From NCBI GenBank assembly GCA_041398565.1, contig JAWKUN010000002.1:2108001-2172000 (forward strand): a DNA stretch of 64,000 nt, given 5' to 3'. A program made the position numbers and the translations under genes. Shown one piece after another: positions 33,814-43,400 of the stretch. The notes under the pieces were generated by a model. It was given only the letters and a program-made list of their open reading frames with translations. It was not told the DNA's origin and did no database searches. This DNA is from DATGPD01 sp041398565 (GTDB lineage: Bacteria > Planctomycetota > UBA1135 > UBA2386). Each line of letters begins with the position of its first letter. Position 1 is the first letter of the stretch.

Positions 33814-34758
33814 TCACAGCCAACGCACGCGTCCGCGTTCCACCCGGAGCGTCACCTCGGCTCCGGTGTCGGCGAGGTGCCACAGTTCGCCGTCGAGGTT
33901 GAGCCGCGCCGGCGGCGGCAGCGTCAGGGTGACGCGCTCGACCGCGACCGGCGTTTGGCCCTGGCCGCGCTTGGTCGTGGCCAGCAGGCGCACGAGGCGC
34001 CAACGGTGACGCTCCTCGATGCTCAGCACGTGCAGCCTGCCGGAGTCGAGCCGGACGCCGGCGCCGAGGTCGAGACCGCCTCCGAGGAAGCGGGCGTTGG
34101 CGGCGAACCACGCGAAGACGGTGTGCGTCTCGGAGGCGGCGTCGTCGAGCGCGACGCCGACTTCGTGGAGGCGCCGGCGCGCGATCACGCCGAGGTTGCA
34201 GAGCTGGTAGGCGGCGCGCACGCTGTGGCGCTTGATGCGGCCGATCCATGGGCGTGCGGACAGGGCGGCCCAGTCGGCCGGACTGCCGGCGGCGGCGAAG
34301 TTGGCGAACCAGCGACGCGCTCCGCTTGCAGCCTCGGCCACACCGACGTCGGCACTGTGTCCGCGGTCGCCGGCGGCGACTCGCGCTGCGATCGCCTGCA
34401 GCTCGACCTCGACGTCGGCGCCGTGCGAGCGCCCGGTGAGCGTCGCCAGGGCCCGCGCGCCGTCGTTGGCGGAGCCGACCGGTACCAGCGCCAATCGGAA
34501 CCAACTCTCGTTCCCGCGTGCCGCCGCCACCGCCTGCAACGCGGCGTGAAGGGTGCCGTCGCCGCCGGCGATGCACACGGTTGCCGTGGGCGGCAGCGCA
34601 CGCAGGCCGGCGACGAGGAGGTCTTGTCCGTCTTCGTCGGCCGCCGTCGCCAGCACCGGAGCCTGCGCGCCGAACGCGCGGGCGAACGCGGCGAGCGTGG
34701 CCGCGACGCGTCCGCCGCCGCCCGCCGCGGGGTTGTAGAGCAGCGCAACCTCAGCCAT
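33814..34758 (-). CDS. Diacylglycerol/sphingosine kinase-like lipid kinase
   Basis: 314 residues. The catalytic nucleotide-binding domain has ALLYNPAAGGGGRVAATLAA and the GGDGT motif at 65-69 (VCIAGGDGTLHAALQAV), then LVPVGSANDGARALA in the place of the usual P-x-GT-x-ND. The C-terminal beta domain contains LDLGAGVRLDSGRLHVL and ARLNLDGELWHL. It transfers phosphate from ATP to a lipid hydroxyl. In the usual P-x-G-T-x-N-D motif the T is S here (VGSAND), a mild substitution. Its ATG overlaps the end of the upstream hydrolase gene by 8 bases, so both are probably one operon. Confidence 0.85.
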   Translation of the reverse strand: MAEVALLYNPAAGGGGRVAATLAAFARAFGAQAPVLATAADEDGQDLLVAGLRALPPTATVCIAGGDGTLHAALQAVAAARGNESWFRLALVPVGSANDGARALATLTGRSHGADVEVELQAIAARVAAGDRGHSADVGVAEAASGARRWFANFAAAGSPADWAALSARPWIGRIKRHSVRAAYQLCNLGVIARRRLHEVGVALDDAASETHTVFAWFAANARFLGGGLDLGAGVRLDSGRLHVLSIEERHRWRLVRLLATTKRGQGQTPVAVERVTLTLPPPARLNLDGELWHLADTGAEVTLRVERGRVRWL

Positions 34759-35818
34759 GTTCGCCGAGGAACGCCTCGACGTGGGCCAGCAGCATGGCGC
34801 GCGGAGCCGGCTTGAAGAAGTAGCCGCCGTGGCCGCAGGCACCGACGTCGACGGCGACACTGGCCGGGCCGTCCCACGCGGCCGCTTCGTCGGGCAGCAC
34901 CAACTCGTCGGCGGACGACAGCGCCACGAGCACCGGGGTGGCACAGCTTGCCGCAGCGGCCACCAGGCTGCGGCTGTCGGGCAGGGCGATCGCGCCTCCG
35001 GCCTGGCCCCAGGTCAAGAGCTGCTGCAGCAGGTGGGCGCTCTCCCGCTCGAGGGTGGGGGCGGACAGCATGGCGCGCAGCTCGCGCGCGCTGTAGTCGC
35101 GTTCGGTCGGGTCGGGGCTGGCGTGGAAGGCGATGCTGGCGACCTTCGGCGCCCGCACGTTGACGCTCGCCATGAGCCGACTGCGTGTGGTGAGGGCGTA
35201 GCCGAGACGGATCGCCCACAGCGGCAGCCATGGCCAGTTGCCGCGACCGGTGAAGATCTTGTTCTGCAGGTACGAGAACGCCGGCAAGTCGATCCAGTCG
35301 CCGGTCGCCGTGGCGCGCAGGAGCTTGCACGTGCCCGCCGAGAACAGGCGGTCCCACGGTGGGGGGCGTGGAACGAAGCGAGCGGGCGAGCCGACGGTGA
35401 CCACCGCGCGCGGGCGTGACTCGCCGCTGGCCAGGAGACCGTAGATCGTGGTGCCGCCGAAGCTGTGCCCGAGCAGCGACAGGGGCAGCCGCGGGAATGC
35501 GCCGCAGGTGGCGTCGACGACGAGACGCAGATCGGCCACGCGCGAAGCGAAGTCGATCGGCGCCCGGCGGCGGTCGCGGTTGCGCCCGACCCCGCGCGGG
35601 TCGAAGTGCACGACGACGAAGTTCAGGTCCTCGAGCAGCAGGCGAGCCAGGCTCTTGCCGGCATCGGCGTCGACGCGGAAGAAGCGCGACGTGGCGAGCA
35701 GACCGGGCACGAGGACGACGACGCCGCGTGGCGTGGTCGCCGGTGCGGTCAGCTCGACGTCGAGATCGCCGGCGCGCAAGGTGCGCTGCTGGCCGGGCGG
35801 TGGCGAGGGCTCGGTCAC
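34751..35818 (-). CDS. Alpha/beta-hydrolase
   Basis: 355 residues from a GTG start. The nucleophile elbow is LLGHSFGGTTIY (S119); VVVLVPGLLATSRFF carries the oxyanion-hole strand, VVHFDPRGVGRNRDR is typical of lipases and acyl-transfer enzymes, and the C-terminus has the acid in VALSSADELVLPDE and the histidine in GACGHGGYFF. No signal peptide is evident. It is the first gene of a pair with the lipid kinase, suggesting work on lipids or their head groups. The substrate cannot be told from sequence. Confidence 0.8.
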   Translation of the reverse strand: MTEPSPPPGQQRTLRAGDLDVELTAPATTPRGVVVLVPGLLATSRFFRVDADAGKSLARLLLEDLNFVVVHFDPRGVGRNRDRRRAPIDFASRVADLRLVVDATCGAFPRLPLSLLGHSFGGTTIYGLLASGESRPRAVVTVGSPARFVPRPPPWDRLFSAGTCKLLRATATGDWIDLPAFSYLQNKIFTGRGNWPWLPLWAIRLGYALTTRSRLMASVNVRAPKVASIAFHASPDPTERDYSARELRAMLSAPTLERESAHLLQQLLTWGQAGGAIALPDSRSLVAAAASCATPVLVALSSADELVLPDEAAAWDGPASVAVDVGACGHGGYFFKPAPRAMLLAHVEAFLGEHG

Positions 35819-35854
35819 GTGCGGCGCAGGATACGCGGCCTCGCTCGAGCTTGG

Positions 35855-37303
35855 TCAACGGAACAGGCGCGTGCCCGTGAAGCCTTCACGCGCGGCCGGG
35901 GTGCAGCGGTAGCTGCGCTCGAGCAGCGCCAGCAACCCCGAGCCGCACGGCGTCGCCGCCGGCACCGCGACGACGCGGGCGCGCGCCGCGTCCGAGAGCA
36001 GCACCGCGCAGCCGCGCGCCAGCAGATCGTCGATGCGGTGTCGCAGCGCGGCACCGGCGTCGGCCACAGCCGTGGCCGGCAGGCGCGCCAGCTCGAACAG
36101 AGGCAGGCGTTCGGCGTCGGTGAGGTGCAGCAGGTACGCCTGCAGGTCGATGTCGTCGCCAGCCAAGAGGGCCAACGGGGCGCCGTCGGCGAGTTCGCGC
36201 GCGCCTTGGGCGTAGGCAAGCGTGCGCCGCGGGTCGTCGTGCCGACGTACCAGCCACACGGCGGTGCCTGCCTGCAAAGCCAGCACGAGCAAGACGCCGC
36301 GCACCGGCAGCGCGCGCAGCGCCCACAGTGCCAACGGCCAGCAGAACGGCAGCAGGTAGGCGCCCCACTCCGCTTCGCCGCCGAGGATCATGAGGGCGCA
36401 AGCCAGGTAGATGATGGCGCCGAGCAGGAGCCAACCGGTCTGCGCACGCAGGCGCCTGCCGAGCAGGCCGCAGGGGGTCAGCACCGACAGTGGCAGCATC
36501 GGGATCAGCCACTCGTAGAGGAGAGTGTGGCCGTAGCGCCAGGCCGCGCCGAAGTTGGTCGTGGCACGGTCGGTGGCGAAGGCGCCAGAGTGGTGCAGGT
36601 CGAACTCGACGCCGACGAGCCGCGCCACGAAGGGCGACAGGGCGATTCCGGCGGCGAGGGTCGCCGCGGTGACGGCGCCAGGTAGGAGGCCGCGGGCGAA
36701 GGGCCGCGGCGGGTACAGCAGGATCAGCGGCAGCAGCAGGGCCGGTAGGAGCGCGGCCGTGGAGTGGGCGCAGAACGCCAGCGCGCACGTGGCGCCGAAG
36801 GTGGCCGCGCGCCCGACGCTCGGCCGTCGGGTCAGGGCAGCGGCGGCCACCGCGGCCAAGCCGGAGAAAGCGAGGAACGGCCCGTGCACTTCGACAACCG
36901 TCGCGAAGAACACGACGTGCGGCATCGTCGCGCAGGTCGCTGTGGCCAGCAGGGCGGCGCGCCGCTCGAGGCCGAGGCCGCGGCTGGCCAGGTGCAGCAG
37001 TGCCATGCCGGTGGCCGTGCCGAGCGCACTGAGCAGGCGTGCGGCCTCGTAGAGGGTCAGGCCGAGCGGCGCCAACAGGTCCCGGGCCGCGTGCACCATG
37101 GGCAGGTAGAGGAAGTGGCGCGGGTAGGAACGCTCGCCGTCGAGCACGAGGGCGAGGTAGAGGTGGCCGTCGATCTTGTAGAAGGTGCGCTGTCCCAGGA
37201 GGACGTAGACGAGCAGGGCGAGCAACCCGCAGAGGGCCGCGTCGCGCACGTCGACGGCCGGACGCAACCGGCGCGCGGCTGCGGCCGTCAGCAACGTAGG
37301 CAC
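35855..37303 (-). CDS. Polytopic membrane protein, GT-C glycosyltransferase-like
   Basis: About 483 residues from the GTG at 37303, with roughly 11 membrane helices. The first outside loop holds GQRTFYKIDGHLYLALVLDG, with aspartate and tyrosine residues near TM1 as in GT-C sugar transferases that use polyprenyl-phosphate donors. A further DLHHSGAFATDRATTNFGAA segment lies in the second large loop. The soluble tail (from RRHDDPRRTLAYAQGARELA) has an alternating alpha/beta pattern. The function is inferred from topology only. The frame is open upstream to 37552, so the start is uncertain. It lies 36 bases upstream of the hydrolase gene on the same strand. Confidence 0.6.
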   Translation of the reverse strand: MPTLLTAAAARRLRPAVDVRDAALCGLLALLVYVLLGQRTFYKIDGHLYLALVLDGERSYPRHFLYLPMVHAARDLLAPLGLTLYEAARLLSALGTATGMALLHLASRGLGLERRAALLATATCATMPHVVFFATVVEVHGPFLAFSGLAAVAAAALTRRPSVGRAATFGATCALAFCAHSTAALLPALLLPLILLYPPRPFARGLLPGAVTAATLAAGIALSPFVARLVGVEFDLHHSGAFATDRATTNFGAAWRYGHTLLYEWLIPMLPLSVLTPCGLLGRRLRAQTGWLLLGAIIYLACALMILGGEAEWGAYLLPFCWPLALWALRALPVRGVLLVLALQAGTAVWLVRRHDDPRRTLAYAQGARELADGAPLALLAGDDIDLQAYLLHLTDAERLPLFELARLPATAVADAGAALRHRIDDLLARGCAVLLSDAARARVVAVPAATPCGSGLLALLERSYRCTPAAREGFTGTRLFR

Positions 37304-37780
37304 CTCGTGGATGCCGGATGCGCGGACGGGGTGCGTGGCCTCGCGTCTCGTGCGTTCGCTTCGTGCCCCCTCCACGCGTGGGACATCGCTCCGACGCACC
37401 TGCACGGGCATCGGCGGGGATCGTGGAGGTCGAGCAAGGCCGTGGTGAGCGCCGGGTGGCGACGCCGGCAACCGAGCGTATCCCCCGAACCCAGGAGTCG
37501 GCGTCGCGGGATTCGTACGCAGCGGACCTTCGCCTCGTCCCCAGCGAGCCACGTCCGGATCGCCGTCGGTCGCCTGATCGGCGAGGCGATTCGTCCGCGT
37601 CGACCTCGACGAGCATGCGAGGCTCGGCTGGGGCGCGTTCCTAGCAGCGGACTCCTAGGTCCCCGTCGCAGCCAGTTTTCGGCCAATTCGTGCTTCTCCG
37701 CGGCCAGCTCGGCCCGCAAGATTCTCGCGGATCTAGCGCCGCGCTCGCGGTTAGGGCGCGGCATCATCTGCAGGAACCCC
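37304..37780. other. Gene-free stretch between divergent genes
   Basis: 477 bases between the membrane protein start (minus) and the small lipoprotein start (plus). Only shadow frames. The last 10 bases contain CAGGAACCCC before ATG, a weak ribosome binding site. No repeat noticed. Confidence 0.4.
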
Positions 37781-38125
37781 ATGAAGAAACTCGCTCTCAC
37801 TCTCGCGCTCGGCGCGACGGCTCTGCTCCCCTCGTGCCTCGCGGGTCCACACCAGCTGCAGCGCACGGTCGACGACTGGGACCAGAAGACCTACATCACG
37901 AACCCGTGGATCAGCGCCGCGCTGTGGGTCGTGCCGGTCTTCCCGCTGGCCAAGTTCGGCGCCAGCGTCGCGGACTTCTTCGTCACCGACGCCTACGCGT
38001 TCTGGTTCAAGGACGCCTGGGACATGAAGGGCACCGGCTTCGAGCACTACAAGCAGACCTGGACCGACGGTCGCATGAAGAGCTTGCTGATGTCGGACGC
38101 CGGCTTCATCAAGATCGACAAGTAG
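37781..38125 (+). CDS. DUF3332-like small lipoprotein
   Basis: 114 residues. The signal MKKLALTLALGATALLPSC ends in a lipobox with the modified cysteine C19. The body reads LQRTVDDWDQKTYITNPWIS and then WVVPVFPLAKFGASVADFFV with DAYAFWFKD, closely resembling DUF3332 proteins (a short linker, a hydrophobic P-V-hairpin, then a second membrane-dipping helix). It is anchored at the cell envelope. Function unknown. It is followed by a strong hairpin terminator, so it is probably transcribed alone. Confidence 0.7.
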   Translation: MKKLALTLALGATALLPSCLAGPHQLQRTVDDWDQKTYITNPWISAALWVVPVFPLAKFGASVADFFVTDAYAFWFKDAWDMKGTGFEHYKQTWTDGRMKSLLMSDAGFIKIDK

Positions 38126-38163
38126 ACTCGTGCCGGCGCTCTGGCGCCGTGCGCGTGTTGACC

Positions 38164-38194
38164 GAGCGCCCGCCTCGTGCGGGCGCTCTGGTTT
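38164..38194 (+). terminator. Strong stem-loop terminator
   Basis: GAGCGCCCGC (38164-38173) pairs perfectly with GCGGGCGCTC (38179-38188) around CTCGT, followed by TGGTTT. It lies 38 bases after the lipoprotein stop. The T tract is short but present. Confidence 0.75.
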
Positions 38195-38230
38195 CCGGGC
38201 TGTGGTTTCCGCGCTGTGGTTCCCGTGCTG
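38189..38230 (+). repeat. Three imperfect 14-bp tandem units
   Basis: TGGTTTCCGGGCTG, TGGTTTCCGCGCTG and TGGTTCCCGTGCTG follow each other directly after the terminator stem. No coding role is seen. Confidence 0.7.
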
Positions 38231-38249
38231 TCGTCCAAGGGGGCACGCG

Positions 38250-38912
38250 TCACTGCCGATGCAACTCGGCCAGCTCGGTGAGCACGCCGTCGTCGATGCG
38301 CCGGACTTCGACGCCGGCCTCGGGCGCATACCAGCTCACCGCCACGCGGCCGAGGTAGGTGCCCTCGGCAGCGACGTTCGCGCGGCGCACGATGCGTAGG
38401 GCGCGGAAGGTGCCAGCCGGCACGGTCACCTCGTCGACGTCCTCGACGACGTAGGTGACGAGCAGCGGCAGCGGCGGCTGCCCGGGGGCCTTGCGCAAGA
38501 AGTGGCAGCTCCAGCGCTTGCCCACCCACAACGGCCAGTGGTAGCGCTCGTCGGCGGGTGCCTGCTCGATGACGGGGCGCGGCTGTCCACCGCGTGGATC
38601 GGGCGCCAGCTCGCCGCGGTCGCCAAGGGTCGTGGTGAGGGCTTGGCGCTCGCCGGTGGCCTCGTCGACCAAATCGTAGCCGGCTTCGGTCACCTCGACG
38701 TGGGTGGTGAGTCGCAGCGCGTCGCCGCGCAGGTACACGAGGCGGTCGCCGTTCTGCCATCGCGGCGCCTGGAAGGTCTCGACGCCATCCGGTGGCGTGC
38801 GGTCGTGGCTCAGGAGGCCGCGTCCGCTGCCGTCCGGCATGCGCGGGGCGGCGCAGGCCGCGGCGAGCCCGGCCAGGCCCAGGGCACGGAGGAGGTTGGA
38901 GCGCGACCGCAT
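38250..38912 (-). CDS. Probable lipoprotein of unknown function
   Basis: 220 residues from the ATG at 38912 (a TTG at 38930 is possible). The N-terminus NLLRALGLAGLAAACAAP looks like a lipoprotein signal with cysteine at the end. The mature part is beta-rich: YVVEDVDEVTVPAGTFRALR and VRRANVAAEGTYLGRVAVSW form the pattern of small secreted domains that carry a V-P-A-G-T-F motif, as in DUF3108-like proteins. It probably sits in the envelope. It lies upstream of no obvious operon partner. Confidence 0.6.
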   Translation of the reverse strand: MRSRSNLLRALGLAGLAAACAAPRMPDGSGRGLLSHDRTPPDGVETFQAPRWQNGDRLVYLRGDALRLTTHVEVTEAGYDLVDEATGERQALTTTLGDRGELAPDPRGGQPRPVIEQAPADERYHWPLWVGKRWSCHFLRKAPGQPPLPLLVTYVVEDVDEVTVPAGTFRALRIVRRANVAAEGTYLGRVAVSWYAPEAGVEVRRIDDGVLTELAELHRQ

Positions 38913-38976
38913 CCGATCGTTTGACCGCAACGACGTGTTGACGGCAAGGGCGCGCCCGCGGTTCGCGTGCGCATCG

Positions 38977-40350
38977 TCAGGCCGACAGGATGGGTTCCAC
39001 CAGCTCTCCGTACACGTCGGTGAGCCGGATGTCGCGCCCGCCGAAGCGGTAGGTCAGCTGCTTGTGGTCGATGCCGAGGAGGTGCAGGATCGTGGCGTGC
39101 AGGTCGTGCACGGTGACGCGGTCCTGCACGACCTTGTAGCCGTACTCGTCGCTGGTGCCGTGCGCGACGCCGCCCTTGACGCCGCCGCCGCACAGCCACG
39201 AGGTGAACGCGAAGGGATTGTGGTCGCGGCCCTCGCGTCCCTGGGCGAACGGCGTGCGGCCGAACTCGCCGCTCCACACCAGCAGCGTCTGGTCGAGGAG
39301 GCCGCGTGCCTTCAAGTCGCGGATCAGGCCCGCGATCGGCTTGTCGATGGCGCGGGCGTTGCGGCCGTGGTCGCGGCGCAATTCGCTGTGCTGATCCCAG
39401 CGGTCGCAGCGCGGCATCTTCGGGCAGGTGAGTTCGACGAAGCGTACGCCGCGCTCGACCAGGCGGCGCGCGGCGAGGCACTGGGCGCCGTAACTTCGCG
39501 TGAACTCGAATTCGTCGTCGAGGCCGTACAGGCTCCGGGTCGCCTTGCTCTCGTCTTCGAGCCGCATGAGTTCCGGCACCGCCGCCTGCATGCGCTCGGC
39601 GAGTTCCTGGTTGGCGATGGCGGCAGCCATTTGCGCCTCGGGCGCTCGCTCTTGACCGAGTTCGTCGAGGGCCTGCACCAACGCCAGCTTGCCGCGCTGC
39701 AGGGCCGCGCTCTGCTCGGTGGGCTCGATGTTCGCCACCGGGTTGTGGCGCGCGCGGAAGACCGAGCCCTGGTGCGTTGCCGGCAGGAAGCTGCTGCCGA
39801 AGCAGTCGAGGCCGCCGGGCGGGATGAGGCCGCCGTGCAAGACCACGTGCGCGGGCAGCTCGTGGCTGTCGGCGCCCAGGCCGTAGGCGATCCAAGCGCC
39901 CATGCTCGGTCGGCCCTGGATGCCGAGCCCGGTGTGCAAGAAGTAGTTGGCGTTGGTGTGCTCGGAGAAGTCGGCGGACATCGAGCGGATGACGGCCAAC
40001 TCGTCGACACAGCCGCCGAGGTGCGGCAGGAGCTCGCTGATCCACTGTCCGCTGTCGCCGCGTTGCGCGAACTTCCACGGCGAGGCCAGCGTGTTGCCGT
40101 TGTTGTTGAACTGCGTCGGCTCCATCTTCATTCCGAACGGCTTGCCGTGCTCGCGCTGCAGGCGCGGCTTGTGATCGAAGGTGTCGACCTGCGACGGCCC
40201 GCCGTCCATGTAGAGGAAGATCACGCTCTTGGCGCGCGGCACGTGATGGGGCCCACGCGTGCCAGGATCGGACGACAGCACGCGCCACGGATTCATCGGT
40301 GCGCACGCCACGAAGCCGGCACACGACCGAAGGAAGGCACGCCGGCTCAC
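38977..40350 (-). CDS. DUF1501 protein (Tat-exported sulfatase-fold-like)
   Basis: 457 residues from the GTG at 40350 (the frame opens at 40380 inside a repeat). SRRAFLRSCAGFVAC is a twin-arginine signal. The body holds KSVIFLYMDGGPSQVDTFDH, GHGKPFG-like and TLLVWSGEFGRTPFAQGREG motifs with DHNPFAFTSWLCGGGVKGG, the defining segments of DUF1501, a planctomycete/verrucomicrobial family related to alkaline phosphatase/sulfatase folds. In those phyla it is almost always next to a DUF1549/DUF1553 cytochrome protein, as here. The substrate is unknown. Confidence 0.9.
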   Translation of the reverse strand: MSRRAFLRSCAGFVACAPMNPWRVLSSDPGTRGPHHVPRAKSVIFLYMDGGPSQVDTFDHKPRLQREHGKPFGMKMEPTQFNNNGNTLASPWKFAQRGDSGQWISELLPHLGGCVDELAVIRSMSADFSEHTNANYFLHTGLGIQGRPSMGAWIAYGLGADSHELPAHVVLHGGLIPPGGLDCFGSSFLPATHQGSVFRARHNPVANIEPTEQSAALQRGKLALVQALDELGQERAPEAQMAAAIANQELAERMQAAVPELMRLEDESKATRSLYGLDDEFEFTRSYGAQCLAARRLVERGVRFVELTCPKMPRCDRWDQHSELRRDHGRNARAIDKPIAGLIRDLKARGLLDQTLLVWSGEFGRTPFAQGREGRDHNPFAFTSWLCGGGVKGGVAHGTSDEYGYKVVQDRVTVHDLHATILHLLGIDHKQLTYRFGGRDIRLTDVYGELVEPILSA

Positions 40351-40364
40351 GTCACTCGGGAAAA

Positions 40365-40398
40365 CGCGTAGCGAAACCACAGTTTGGTGTCAGGCTCC
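40365..40398 (+). repeat. Dispersed repeat of the GTAGCGAAACC...GGTGTC family
   Basis: GCGTAGCGAAACCACAG continues as TTTGGTGTCAGGCTCC. It lies between the DUF1501 gene and the DUF1549/DUF1553 gene; the extended DUF1501 frame would run into it. It matches 28104-28137. Confidence 0.6.
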
Positions 40399-40409
40399 AG
40401 TAGGTGGGT

Positions 40410-43400
40410 TCATCGGAGGAAGGCGAACTCCTTCACGTTGACGAGCGCGTGCGCGAGGTCGGCCCAGGGCGCGAGCGCGTCGAGGTCGGCGTCGCGCAGC
40501 GTCGCCTGTTCGAGCAGGAAGGTCTCGGCGGCGTCGATCTCGTCCGCGCGTGGCGCACGCGCGAAGACCGTGCGCAGCATCCGCTCGACGCGCGCGCTGC
40601 GGTCGGGCAGGTCGAGGTTGAGGACGCGCTCCGCCCACTTCTCGGTCTGCTCGACCACGAACGGGTCGTTCATCAGCGCCAGCGCCTGCGCCGGCACGTT
40701 GGAGACGTTGCGCTGCCCGACGGTCGAGAACGGGATGGGTGTGTCGAAGGCGAGGAACAGCGGGTTGAGGAAGTTGCGCCGCACCTCCTGGTAGAGGCTG
40801 CGTCGGCCGTCGCCGTCGAGCGGGCCGCTGCGGTCGGGGCGACCACGTCCGTCCATGAAGGGCGTCAGGTGCACGGCGACGCTGTGCCCGTAGAGGCTGC
40901 GGTCGAGGGTGCCGGCCAGCTGCAACAGTGCATCGCGCAGCGCCTCGCCATCGAGTCGACGCACCCGCGCCCGGTGCAGCAGCGCCAGGGTGGCGTCGGT
41001 CTCCTCGGCGCCCGCGTCGTCGGTGCGGCTGCTCAGACCGTAGGTGCGGCTCAGCAGCAGGCGTCGCAGCAAGCGTTTGATCGACCAGCCGTCGGCGACG
41101 AAGTCCTCGGCGAGCCGATCGAGAAGCTTGCCGTGCGCCGGCGCCTCTCCCAGCACGCCGAAGTTGTCGACGGTGGGCACCAGCCCACGCCCGAAGAGGT
41201 GTGCCCACACCCTGTTCACCAGCACGCGCGCGACCAGGGGGTTGTCGGTTGCCGTCAGCTCGCGCGCCAGCGCCAAGCGGCCACTGCCCTGCCGGTAGCG
41301 CGCCGCATCGCTGCCCAGGGCGGTGAGGCCGCAGCGCGGCGCCCGCTCGCCAGGGCTGCGGTGGTCGCCGCGCGTGAACACGTGCTCGTCGAGCCCGTCG
41401 CCGTCACTCATCGCCGGCACGCACGGCACCTCGGCGATGGCGCTGTCGACGCCAGCGACCAGGCGCAGGAACGGATCGTCGCCCTCGCCGTCGAGCAGAT
41501 GGTGTCGCGACAGGAAGCTGAGCAGCCCGGCCTCGGCCGGAGGCATGCCGGCCGCTCGGTCCGGTTCCCACTGCGCCACCGCGCGGTGGATGGCAGCCCC
41601 GTATGCCGCTGCCAGTTCGGCTGCCGCCAGGTCGACGTCACCGAGCAGAGCCACGCTAGCAGGCGGACCGCCGACACCGGGCGTCTCCGGCGCATCCGAC
41701 AGCCATGCCTCCTGCAGCGCGATCCACCCTGGCGCCGCGTAGTCGGTCTCGTCGCTCGGGTCGGCGGTGCGCAGGTCCTGCACTTGGAGGTAGGCGTCCA
41801 AGCCGCGCCACATGTCGAGGTCGACGCGGTAGAAGCGCCCCCGCTCGTCGGACAACGCCAGCTTCAGCGGGCCGTAGATCGGGTCGCGGATGACGTTGAA
41901 CCCCTCGACGACGATGTTGATGCGACAGTTCTCGCCGGCGGCCCGCAGCCACAGGTAGCGGCGGTCGATGCGGAACGTGCGCGACGACAGCGAACCCTGC
42001 AGGCGCAGCGACTCGCTGCCGCTGCGGGCCCAGCGCCCGGCGCGGGCACGCACCACCGGCCGCGCCTCGCCGTCGACCGCCACCAGGTCCGACGCCTGTG
42101 GCTCGCTGCCGAACGCTTCGCCGATCCGGAACCAAGCGCCGCAGTCGTCGTGCTGGAAGTCGGCCAGAACGTGCGCGTCGGTCGGTCGCGCCCGCGCCGC
42201 CGCGACGTCGCCGCGCAACTCGCGCCACCGGGCGGCGAAGTCTCCTTCTCCACGCGCCGCAGCCCACGCCTGCATCGGGTGGGTGCGGTCCTTGGCGAGA
42301 TGCGCGGGCACGGCGGCTTGCCAGGCGCGCAGGCGTGTCGGCGACAGACCGCGGCGGCGCGCCAGCTCATCGCGTTCTGCGTCGAACGCCTCGCGCCTGC
42401 TCGCGAACGCCTGCTCGCCTTCCTTGTCGCGCCGCCGCGGCATCGGCGGTAGCGCCGCCAGTGCCTCCAGGTAGCTCGGGACCGCCGCTGCCTCACGCTG
42501 CCACACCTGCTTGACGTGCGCCGCCAGGCGCGGCCGCAGCCCGCGCAGTGCCGCCAGCGCCTCGCCGTGTCCACCCAGCGGCAAGAGCGGCGTCAGCGCG
42601 TAGCGCGAACTCTTGAGTACGCCGGCCAGCGCGTAGTAGTCGCGTTGCGCGATCGCGTCGAACTTGTGGTCGTGGCAGCGGGCGCACGCCACGGTCAGCC
42701 CGAGGAAGGTCTTGCCGAAGACGTCGATCTGGTTGTCGATGCGATCGGCTCGGTGCTGACGCGGGTCGAGCGGCGAGTGCGTCTGGTCGCCGAACCAGAA
42801 GAAGCACGTGCCGATCGGCGACTCGTCGAAGCCGTCGGCGTGCAGGCGAGGCTCGGGCAGGAGGTCGCCGGCCAGGTGCTCCTGCACCAGGCGGTCGTAC
42901 GGAACGTCCTGGTTGAAGGCACGCACCAGGTAGTCGCGGTAGCGCCACGCATCGGGGATGGCGAAGTCGTACTCGTGGCCCAGGGTCTCGGCGTAGCGCA
43001 CCAGATCGAGCCAGTGCCGTGCCCAGCGTTCGCCGTAGTGGGGCGATGCAAGGAGCCCGTCGATGACCGTTGCGCGGGCGTCGGGGGTGTCGTGCGCCAG
43101 CAGCGCGTCGAGGTCGCGCGGCAGCGGCGGCAGACCGATCACGTCGAAGGTGGCTCGGCGCAGCCAGGTGGCGGTGTCGGCGTCGGCGGCGGGGGCCAGC
43201 CCCGCACTCTCGAGTCCGGCCAGCACGAACATGTCCAGCGGATCGCGCGGCCAGTCGAGGCGCTGCACCGCCGGCACCGCTGGCGAGCGGCGCGGCTGCC
43301 AGCACCAGTGCTGCGCGCGACGCGCCTCCAAGTCGAATGCCGGTCGTTCGCTCGCGACGCCGGGCTCCGGCTCGTCCGGCCACGGTGCCCCGAGCGCCAC